Shown here: in pieces, positions 38,601 through 50,600 of the stretch
How the letters are laid out: each line of letters opens with the position of its first letter
How positions within the stretch are numbered: position 1 is the stretch's first letter
Source: Aplysia californica
Lineage: Eukaryota > Mollusca > Gastropoda > Aplysiida > Aplysiidae
Direction: 5' to 3'
DNA length: 64,000 bases
Assembly: GCF_000002075.1 (NCBI RefSeq)
Contig: NW_004797893.1
Location: forward strand, 1 to 64,000
The notes under the pieces: generated by a model
Seen by the model: the letters and a program-made list of their open reading frames with translations, nothing else
Told to the model about the DNA's origin: nothing
The model's database searches: none
Translations under genes and position numbers: made by a program

Positions 38601-41600
38601 ATTTATACTGAGTCCGGTTACATCGTTTTGTTGATGCAAGACGGCAAGAACTAATTCACTTGTTTTTCCCCAAACCCACGCTTTGACAAAGTGAAACTAG
38701 ATGTTTTCGTTTCCTTAATCCTTTCCGAGTTTTTCAATAGCAATAAAAAGTCATTATAAATGACGGATCGCGTTAAAACGAAACAATACTGAAGCACCAT
38801 ATCACAGCCGATATAACGGCGACACGTCCGCAAGGGGTGTGTACTCGCACTGATATATCAGCGATACGTCAGGAAAGAGCTAAAAGTATTACAAGAGAGT
38901 AACAATCACAAAAAAGAAGGAGGAGAGATTAAGGACGATGGGTGTTTGATAGGAAACACGCACATTAACACAGAGCACCCACAACTTCAAGTAAGAAGCA
39001 GAAACACAAAAAAGCGGAGGTGAACAATCTATTCAAAGTGACCAAAGCACAAGAACGTCATCTGAGCAGTGAATAAGGTAGGGTAACACTGAGAGAGCAG
39101 AAGACAATTCTAGGTGGCTTTGGCACAAGATTTAATAGTAATGTCAAGATATCAAATGCTTCACCACACCCCCGACAAAACAATTTGCATAATGTAGGAG
39201 GCCAGTTGCTTCCATTCCGCTAACAGGGGCAATATTGTCTACGGTGAAGTAAGAAAAGCCTGGTGTATTTTGGCCATGAAATAGCCCAGGAACAATTAAG
39301 GGTGAGGATTTTTGCTTTCAGTTTTAGTTTTAGAAAGAGTTTTACGGCACTTGCAACACAATAAGGTCATATAAGTGCCGAAGATTAGAGCTGTTACAAG
39401 AGAGTAACAAACACAAAATAGAAGGAGGGGAGATAAGGACGATAGATGTTTGATAGGAAAGAAGGAGCAAACCACACCAGAGTACCCGCCAACCACCCAC
39501 TTTTGCTTTCATTGCAGACCTTGATCTTATTAACTCTTTATCTCCAGGGGTGGGGGGGTGGGGGGGAGAACCCACTATGCCGGGGTCCTTTTTTGCTACG
39601 AAATCTAAAAGCAGTTTGCCAGAGATAAAAAGTTAAAGCCTCTCATTTTCCCAGTTTGATGCATGTGACTTTTCAAGTGGGGTCCTCATTCATCACCTTG
39701 AATTGGATATATGCAGACACTAACATCGTAAAATCTACAATTTGCAAAGCTAAACAGAGTGAATAAAGTATTCTCCACAAACTACCTTGTTGGTTCCTTC
39801 ACATTTTTTATTTATTCAAAATTTAAGTTACACTTGGAGGCTCTAGACCCTTTTTGGGTAATATATTTCCCCATATGAGGGAACGATCTCCAGTCTTTTA
39901 CATGCAAGGTGATGATCCAAACTATTAGACAGTAGTAACTAAACTGTAAAAGGTGGACCAAGTTAGTAAAAGCAAGTTAAAGAGAGATACCAGAGTTTGA
40001 GGTATATAGACACAGTAATGGCTATTGAGTGCTGGGATAAAGAGATACACGCATACAGAACGACAAAGGGTAAGAGAAGAAGTACAAAAGGACCTGCCAG
40101 TGACACTTTATGACCAATCGTGGACACCATTTGACTAGCCCATAAGGTACAAGGACGTCTTTACCATGGGCTGAGTATGAACAGACGGAGCCAGATTACA
40201 TTTAAGTAAAAAAAACCCCCCCATAAAGTTAGGAGAGAACAGTAGACCTAGAGAAAAGGATGAGGAATCTGGACGGGAAGTAGAACACAACTGAACATAC
40301 GATTGTAAGGGGGAGTTGATGCGTAGAACCAGTGGCCACCTATTGTCCTACAATAATGAAAAGAAAGGACCTTTTTTGTTCCCAAGAAAAGAAGAAAAAA
40401 TGGATGCATAGCATCTACCATCCAAACAAGAAGAGACCAAGGTATGCTATTGAGCAAAACAAAATCAAACTACACATTGTCTAAATCATAGCCTGTTTCA
40501 ATTTACAAACACGAAACTATAGATTTAAAAGAGTGGGAGACAGGTTCTTACATTGTTAACAACTTAATCTTAAAAGATAAATTTTATAGTTTGAGATTCT
40601 CTGTTCACTCTTTTTACTTACTTTTCTGATTTTGAAGTCAAACTGCCCAGCAACTGTCTCATCTGAGCCATTACCTCCTGAAAAAAACCAAACAACCCAA
40701 AATGCATATATGTGCCTCCCAAGCCTTAGTATTGTAAGAGAACTGAGGCAGTTTCCTTGTGTAGGTCACAAGATGAAATAACAGCCTTATGAAATATCTG
40801 TACATATGAGCCTATCCAAAATGTTTGTATTTCTGAGGTGCTGTACTCTTTGCAGATGGATTCACAGGAAGAAGGAGATGGAACCACTCGTATCTGGTTT
40901 AATGGATCCAGCAAATTTCAGTGATAAACAGAAGAAAAGTTTGGTAAATGGGCAAAAGTTGCCTTTTTTGTAATAAAAAAAATATCAAGCTTGACAACAA
41001 AATGCCACAAACACCACTTTCAAAGTTTACCCAAAACTAGTACGAGAAAGGTGAAGCACATTCCATGAATCAACTTCCTTCTTCAAAAAATGCAATTTCC
41101 TCTCTTTAAATAACTGCAGAAATTTAAAATATTTATCAACTTTCCAGCTTAAGTTTATTATCCGATTACCTCCTCGTATCACCTTGAAAATAAAATCATT
41201 AAGTGTAGACCGCAGCCAACTCAATAAAAAAAAATAAAAATTGACTGTTTAAGAATTAAGGATGGTGCTATGCTTCACAATCTACCTTTTGAGAAAGACC
41301 AATACCCATAAAAACAAGCTGTACCGTGGGTCTAAAAAGCTAATCGTCTGTAGCTTAAATCAACTAAGGGATTGCAGAAGTAGAGGGTGCGGCCTTACTG
41401 CTGTTTTTTGCTGTCCGCCTTTCACCATGTTGTCCGCCATCATCTGCAGTCTGCCCTGCAGTGAGTGGTGCTCTTCCTCCACTTGCTTGCGCTGCTCTTG
41501 CATTTGCAAGATGAGTCTTTTCTGCTGATCCTCACGCCGCCGTGACTCGGCCAGGGCCTTCTGCACAGACTCCATGGCCCTGTGGTTGTCCCGAGGAGCA

Positions 41601-44600
41601 ACAGAAACCTGCTGGAACCCACATGGTTGTTTGTTTGAGAAAAGATGTTCAGTTTTTGTAAGCGTTTTACAGTACTTGCAATACAATTAGGTTATAAAAG
41701 TGTCAAGATTTGAGGAGCAAACCACACCAGAGCACCTGCCAACCACTCGCTTGAATAAAGAGAAACATGACATGTTTATGGTCATTTAGAGTAGAGAAAA
41801 AGTAGTAAGACATACAGACAGATAGAAACAACAAAAGAGGGAAAGAAAAGAAGAAAGACTCACTAATGGCACCCTCCAACTACCCACGATGAACCTAGAG
41901 AAGGCTCAAAAGTTTGTAGCATTCCTTAACAGACGAATGTAAGGTACACTCTTGTTCAACCAGATGGGTTGACATAACTGAGAGGGGTAATAAGACTGAC
42001 CCGATTGAAGTTGGGCAGAAATTCAGATCTAGGCCAATGAACACGTACCGAACTGATCTGAGCATGAAAAAAAAAATATCATCTTTGCTCTGCCTCAAAT
42101 CAATAAGACATTATTCCCAACGTAACTGATCTGGAATAAATAAAGTACCAATGAACACCACCTTTGGTCAGAGTAAAAGGCATGTGCTATCAACCCCGTT
42201 AATTTTGTATAGCACAACTCACTTTGACCAAAGTCGTCGGGTCTGACTTTTGAGTTCGTTGAAAGAAAAGTGTGACTAAAGCACTAAGGTGAACATTTTT
42301 TATTGATAAAGATATGGACATCTGTTCTGAAGTTGCCAACGTGAAAGTACAATATCAAAGAACCATTGGTACCCCAAAGTGGTTGCTTTTACGATAGTTA
42401 CTTCTCCTTGGGGGGGGGGGGGGGGGGGGGTTTGCTTAAACAGGTGGTCATCAGTGAACTGTGAAACAAAAATGGAAGTTTGTAATAAATATAAAAGTGA
42501 TTGGCACATAAGGTTTTACTATTTCAGCATTTCCACTCACCTGCCCAGATACTCTTGCTTGTATATTCTGAATAGCTCGTAGCTCTGCCTCTTTCTTATT
42601 CAGTTCTCTCTCTTTTTCCATCATGCGCCTCTTCTACAAAGATCAAAACACAAATTAAAAAATAATCAATCAGTAGAAAGGACAATAAAAAGTAAGTATT
42701 TAAAAAAGTTTTAGTAAGCATTTTAAGGCACTTGCAACACAATTAGGTCATGTAAGTGCTGAAGATCAGAGGTATTTTTAAAGGGTAACAAACACAAAAA
42801 AGAAAAAAGATAAGGACAATTGATGTTTGATAGGAAAAAAGGAGCAAACCACATCAGATCACCCGCCTAAAAAAAGTATGCATGATATAGCACAGCAAGT
42901 TAAACGACAATAGCAAGACGACACTGAAATGTAAAGTGCTTGCTTGAAATAAAACACCCAGAATACACCAGTCTCTGCATATACAAGGGCTGTCCCATGG
43001 AAAACCGCAAAAGGTCCATAAAAGCCACAATCTTTGTCCTGTAATAATAAAAATGTAACACATCATGCCTCAACATGAGCTTTATTTCTCAAGGTAATCA
43101 CCATCCCGCTGGACGCTTTTTTCCCATTGCTGGATCAGGGAGATGATACCCACCCTGAAGAATTTTGTGTCAAGGGATTTCAACCAATCTTTCATGGCTT
43201 CCACAAGGTCTTTGTCGTCTGTGAATTGCTGTCCAGAAATATGGCGTTTCATTGGTCCAAAAAGGTGATAATCTGACGGGGCCAAGTCAGGACTGTGAGG
43301 GGGGTGTGGCAGAACTTCCCAGCCGAACTTTTGGATCCAGTCTTTCCTATCCAGTCTTTCGTAGTGTTTGCGATATGTGGCGTTGCATTGTCATGCTGCA
43401 AAATGACACTGCTGGACTACCCGCCTGGTCTTTTCGGCGCACAACCTCTCTCAACTATCAAGAGTCTGGCAGTACCTGTTTGCATTAACAGTTTGTCCTG
43501 GTTCCCGAATGTCAAGAAGCAGAACACCCTTAGCATCCCAGAAAACTGTGGCCATGAGCTTCTTCACCGATGGCTGAACTTAAAACTTTTTTGGGGGAGG
43601 TGAAGACGTGTGCTTCCAAACCATTGAACTCCTCTTCGTCTCAGGGGTCAAATGGTGTATCCAAGTCACATCACCTGTAATAAAGCTTCTCAGGAATACT
43701 TCATCGTATTGTTGGAGGTCTCCAAAGGCATTCATGACTCCTGTGATAGCTTGGCGACAACGATTCAACAAAGTCTAAGACACTTTAACATGTTGCGTCT
43801 TGTGGGACCAATCGAGCAGAGACCTTTCGATAGTGCAGCTCATCAAACACTATCCTCTGGACAGTCGACTTTGAAATGTTAAGCGAATTTTTAGGCGCCT
43901 GTATGTTTGAATAAGTTCGTTAACGCGACTCTGGTTGTCCTCAGTCTTGGAAGAAAAACAAGGTCATGGGTGAACTTTGTCATTGACATCCGTATGCCCG
44001 GCTTTGAACTGACTACACTACTCATAAACCCGTGACTTTGCCATTACTTTCTCTCCATAAACTGACTTTATTTCAGTGTGTATTTCTATTGGTTTAAGAC
44101 CTTTTGCGGTCTTTGGAGAACTGCTGTGTTCGTTTGGTGTGTGCGATGCTCATGGTGCTCAATCTGGAAATTCCTTAATGATTGTTTTACAAGTGTGTGT
44201 TTACAGAATGTGAAAATATTGAATAGTTTTCCAAGTCACAGCCAAATTCGGGTTTTCCGTGGGACAGACTTCGTATACACATGCAGTAGGACATGAGGCT
44301 TGGGTCATAAAAATCAACCAGAGTCAACAAATTTCAGGCCTGACCATTGACAAGAAAATAAGGTTTTGCACAGGGATGAACTAAGCAGAACTGAAATTTG
44401 TGAGCTGTAGAGAGCATTCATTCATAAGATTAAGAATTACATTTTATTTTCCTCAATACGGTTGAACCTGCTGTAGTGGTCACCTCTCCATAGCAGTCAT
44501 CTGTACTGACTGCCACTGTTACGTGACACCTATGTCATTTTTCCCAATACTTTTAACAACCTGTTCATATTAGTCCCTGTCCAATGCAGCCATGGTTGGT

Positions 44601-47600
44601 CGTTTTTACAGAATGTCATCCTCAAAACCTGCTCATAGTTGTCTTTATTACAACAGATTTCTGCCAACCCATCCACAGACTGTGTACGTGTGTACACTCA
44701 AGCATGGCAAAGAGGCTCGTATGACAGATGAGTAATTTTGGTGGAAATGAAAAGGACAGATAAAACTGAGATTTTAGATATTTATTAACCCTTAAAACCC
44801 TGAATTCTTTTTTTTCATACCTCCCTAGAATCCTGAATTAAAATTGAGATACTAGAAAAAATTAGGTTGGTTCATTGTTTTATTGACTGTGTCTTTAATT
44901 GTTGTTAGATTTTACTGAAGTTTGAAAATGTTATTTATATATGAATGCACAGTCTGAACAAAAGGGGAAAAGGTTAAAACACTGGTTTTTAGGACCAACT
45001 CTATGAGTTAAGTAGACCTGCATGTGAGCCTCAACCAGATTGTCTGAAAATTTTGTGCAAGCTTCTGTGGGTGTCATAAGGAAGGACTTCAGAGTAACGA
45101 GCAACCACCCCAACAAACACAATAAAGAAGAGACCTAACCCTACCCCTAGGCCTACCCTAAAAAAGAACCTGCAACGAGCCTCATGTAAAAAGGCCAGCA
45201 CAAGTCCAAAATTTAAAAAATTTAGAAATTAAAAAACCACACTCCAAAATAAACAAGGCTTACAAGGAGCATAATATGGCCTACATCTAGATTCTACATA
45301 TTGTTAGTATAATAGAGTTTGATACAATAACACAATAGAATTGGAATATGAATCCTCCTTATAGATCCAGTAATCTAAATAAATAATCTAGCTCTAGATC
45401 TAGATCTTGTAGAACAAGCGAATAGGATCTAGGACTAGGAATAGGCCTTGAACTAGAAATCCGCATCCGATTCCGAACAGAGGGACTCAGCTGAGTCTAG
45501 ATCTAGATTCTAAATAAATAAATAATTCACGCGCCTGATGAAATGCTTTTTACCAACATTAATATTACAGCCCAACCTATAATAGGGTTTGACACAATAG
45601 AATTGGAATATGAAGCCTCCATTGAGGTCTATAATGATCTATATAAATCTAGATCTAGATCTAGATTCTATTAGAGCAAGTGAGTCGGACTTGAATGAAT
45701 CAACACGATCTGAACAATTGAATTAGTCAACAAAACGAAATTCAAAATGGCCGCTCGAGCACGAAACTGAAAGTAGATAATTTAGGTCGTCGTCCTTTTT
45801 CGTATTCGCATTTCTACTCAGGTTCCGACAATTATGTCGGAAACGCCGACGTCGGCAGTCGGTACGATAACGAAAGTGCCGACAAGGCCGACGGGAGAAA
45901 AAGGGGTCGCTGGCAGTCGGCCAGGCCTCGCACTTCGCACATTGACTGATACAGGTGGGCCTAGCGATATCATCGGCCGGCTCGCGGGTCGGGTCGTGAT
46001 TGTCGGATTTCAAACGATTGTCGGCAAACATGCAGGTCTAGTTAAGTCTTGTGTGTGATCCTCGACTCCACTTCGGTCAAAGTATCATTAGACCTAGCCG
46101 TAGATCTAGCCTCTGGTAGCTTTAGTGGTGATCCCTTGCCAATTCCACTATCGTCAAGATCATTATCGATGTTATGCGGAACATTGCAATCGTCTTCAAC
46201 GGTCATATTTATCTATATATCCGACTGGAGATCATTATTGGGGTCTGGTTCAGGATCAAAAATGTCAAAATTTTGCGGCCTGAAGGGCCTGGCAGCGAAA
46301 AGTGACCAATTTTTCTTAAAAACTCGCAAAATTTCCAAACTTTCGGTGTAGAACTGCTCTCATGACATTATCGGTACTTTCTGCTCGCGACAGAGTCATC
46401 TGGAGTTACATCCCCTGTTTCTAGCACTGGGAATTAAACGATAAAGTCGACCAGCGATATAGGAAAATATGGCGTCAGCGGTTACCAGCGGTATAGGGTT
46501 TTAAGGGTTAAACCGCCTCTTGACTTTGTCTAGTCTTCAAGCAAATGACCACGTCAACAGCAACCGCTGTCAAGGAGTCAGAGGAACTTTTTGTGCTGAG
46601 CAGTGAACCCACCGATGATGGACTATCCCATTCTTGTCAGTTACATAAAAATGTGCCAACATGGTAGAAACTGTCATGATAAGCTAAACAAGATAAGGGA
46701 AAATTGTTTAGTGTGTGATGACGATGACGATGAAAACCCAATCTTGTTGCTACATCACATTATTTAGACAACCTAAGGCCTGGATAGAGAAAACACCTTG
46801 GGCGACCCAAAATAGGAATGGAAAAATCTGCCTATCAAAGATTTTTTAAATTATCAATTACTCTTGCACATCAAGCAAGAACTGTAAAGAGCATTTACAT
46901 TTAAAGACAAAGGACAATCATTCACCATCACAAGTGCTGTACTTTAAAAAAAATCTTGATAAAGACACTGACCTTTATTTCCTCTTCCTTTTCTCGTTCT
47001 TTCAACTTTATTCTCTTCCTTTCCTCCCTGAAAGTAAACAAGTTACAATAGATGAAACGGACCGGCGTGCAACTCACTACCTGTCTGTCCTCATTCAGCA
47101 GCCAGAGAAACGGTGTTATGTAATGTTTAAGTAGTAAAAATTTTCTCCTCTCCTCAGCTACCTTGGGGCAGTATTCTTCAAAGATTTCTCAAAGGAGTGC
47201 ATTGGATTATGCTATTAAAGGTGCTAATCATTATAATTTTTTTTTAAAAGCATTTTTTTTTGCATTTGCCATAGAAATATTCCCTACAAGATAAAATAAT
47301 GGCCATTTCAAAGGCAAAGCACTTAGAGACTCTTAAGGTTCGGATCGACTCAAGGCGATAAAGAGCAAGTCTGGTATGCAGTCAGGGCCAGATTAAAAAA
47401 AAAAACCCCTGGACAATGAAAAAGCGGCAACTCTGAAGGTGGCACTTGGCAATCTGAATTGTATGGGGCCCTACGCTTTAGAAGGGAAACGCAGCACTCT
47501 TGTTAAAAATATATGTTGCACTACTGGAGAACATCCAGTCAGCTACCAGTGTGCCAGAGTGGGGAAAACTCATTGGAAGAAAAAGATTGTTAGACTTATT

Positions 47601-50600
47601 TCTCAGCAAAGGTTTCATCTTTGTATCAGTCTTCAGAAGACCATTTTCTCAATTTCTTCCTTTTTACAGATTGAAAGAACAGACAAATTCCTGCCCAAAG
47701 AATTAATTCCTTACTGTTTTTTCTTGAAAGTTTTCTCATACGATGGGCGAACAGCCAGGTCTTCATCTTCTGGTTCCTCAGGAATATCACAGCGACTGGA
47801 AATATACAGAGGTTCTGAGGACTCCACTAACAATATTACATGTTTGGGTAACAGTAGGTTCCCCCTCCCTTCCCCCCCCCCCCATATTAGGGTAACATTA
47901 AACTTTGTCCCCCTCCCCTGAAATACATTAAGAGTTTTTCTTGCGCATGACATCATGGTAAGCTAAATGTGGGCTTACAGAGGGTGGGGACCATAGATGA
48001 GCATAATAGGTCAAGTAAGTTCTGAAAGGGGGGGCTCAAAGGGACTTTTCCCCTCTTTTAGACAAGTTTAGTAGTTGTATTTGTTATTGATCCAGTTCAA
48101 ACTTCATTCAGGAGAAGAAAGGCTTTATAATAATGAAAAGCGCGCCCATATAATCTGACGCAGTTGCGAGTGCTGTAAAACACAAAAACAAAAATGATGA
48201 ATTAGAAATGCATAACTTTAAGCCTTTCCTACGAAAAAGTTGTAATCTAACTAAAAACAAGTTTAGTGTTTGTGTTTTCCTTAAAAGCAGTGCACACACT
48301 CATAAGTACATAACAAAAGAAAGAAAAGGCCTCATTATTTAGAAGCCCAACAACACCACCTGTTTTGCAATGGTAACTCTGTTTTGTTTTGGTAAGTGGT
48401 ATAGGGCGCTCGCAACTGCATAAAGTCATTCGAGTGCGTGGGACATATCAAACATTTTTAGCTTGGAAGGAATGAATTTTGAATTTTGCCTGGGTGGCGA
48501 CTGAAGCCTACTCTTATCGATTTTGGACCACCAAGGGACCTTTAACGGGCGCAAATTGCCCAAGGGATTTTCGAGATTTTTCGCCCTTATTCAGACAAAG
48601 TTAGGTGTTAGATCTTACTTATCCTTAGATCAGGTGTGTGGCTGAAAGACAGCAGTAAGAAAGAGCCAAGATGTAACAATAGAGAGGCCGCAGAAAGAGT
48701 CAGGAGCCCAGAGGAAAGAGGCAAAGTGGGGGTGGGGGGTGATGGCAGAAAGTGGAGATGAAAGCAGATGACAGAAAATGATAAGAGAGTAGGAAAGGAG
48801 GTGAAAGGAGAACATTTAAGAGAAAACAAATTTCAGTCGCTATCCGGTTTCAAACCCAGGACCTATTGAATGAAAGGTGAACACCAGAACCTCTAGACCA
48901 CGAGAGCCCACCAATGGTGACTGCAAGCATGAACAATCACTTTCACACAATTCATCCATACATGTCCAGACATACTGTTGTTGTAGAAAAGGCAAGACCC
49001 TTGTCAAACCACTCTACTAATCGAATGGTAGCAGTTTTTCTCTCTTACTCACACACATACATTTACTCATACACACAAACACACTACACACATGCTTGCA
49101 CACACAAGAAAAGCTACTGATCTAAAGAGAGACTCTCACTTGTGAGTGGCATCGGGATTCAACCTGCAGTACCACATGTCAGGAAGAGAATCGCCGTCAA
49201 CACTGTCTGGCAAACGACGCCACTTCAGGCACATGTCACACTGGGCCCATAGCCAGTCAGGGTGGGACCTGAAACAAAAAACCCACCACAGCAATCAAAC
49301 AATGGAGGAGGGAACGGGGGGAGTGTTGATTTGACAGTTCTGGTTTTTTAAAAAATCTCCCAATTGCCAGTTTTAGATAATCCCTTTTTAGTTTTAGTAG
49401 AGGTTTTACGGCGCTAGCAACGGCATAAGGTCATATGAGCGCCAGAAGATTAGAGGAGTTACAAGAGAGTAACAAACATAAAAAAAGAAGGGGGGAGAAA
49501 AGGACGATAGATGTTTCATGGGAAAGAAGAAGCAAACCACACCAGAGCACCCGCCAACCACCCACTTAGATAATCCCTGCTCATCAATGCTAGCCCTAGA
49601 TGAGTGGAGTGCAGCATCCCAGAGGACAAACAGAGATAATTCACTGGATGAAACTTCCTTATGGAGGAATTAAACTGATCTAACTTCTGCACAATGATGA
49701 AAACCCTAGCCACGACAGCAGTCGTTGGAAGGCGGGGGGGGGGGGGGGGGGGGGGGGGGGAAAGGGGTTTTGTTGGGGGAGTGAGGGAGGGAGGGGTGCA
49801 CTCCATTAAAGAGATTGTCCAAAGGAGCAGCCATTGTGGGGCTGCTGAGCCTCTCCCTTGTCACTCAACAGAACCACAACCCTACAATTCACCTATACAG
49901 CACCCACAGCTTTTACAAACTCCCAGTGTCAAACTATACTGAAACAAGAGAGAGATCCTTATAACCTTTCATACCTTAGAAGGCCTTATTTATGGATACT
50001 GTGTCTCCTTTGGTAAAAGGCTGTTTGAACCCCCCCCCCCTCCCCATGTTAAAATAAGTTAAAAGAGTCTTGTGAACATGATGTCATGATAACTCATACA
50101 TGGCCCAACAGAGAGTGATGACCCCAATTTGCACGGTAGGTCAAGTACGTTCCAAACGAAGGACTCAAGTAGACTTTTACGTTACTTTCAGAACCTCCAT
50201 TTGTGTTTGGTTACTTTCAATGGAATCCTTATTGCTGATAATATGCCCTCATGTTGTGAGTAAAATACTTTTTTTTATATAAAACATTGTAGATCCTGAC
50301 TATGGAGACCAAGATCTCCTGCAACTATTAATTTTGTCTGTTTACAAAGCAATTACTACAGCCACATGACCTTCACGATGAGATATCAGCTGTTATCTAC
50401 ATGTACTGGTAGCACTGTACAAAAAGAACAAGAAACTTTCATAACTGTTATTGCTAAAAATTTCTACAAAAGCAGAAGTAAACACTCTATTTACAGCATT
50501 TATGACACTAAACTTTACAAACAAGAAAACATGCAACTTCACTCTCACCTCTGTGTAATTGGTTCAGCATTCGAGTCACCTCCCTTCTTTTCATTCCAGT

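Noticed and set aside
45834-46058. CpG-rich plus-strand ORF starting MSETPTSAV
   Set aside because: Lies inside the TTAA-flanked 1.7-kb element, has no recognisable domain and is antisense to the candidate transposase remnant.
48843-48912. Functional tRNA gene
   Set aside because: A and B boxes are present but the acceptor and anticodon stems do not pair, and a long CT-rich body follows as in SINEs.
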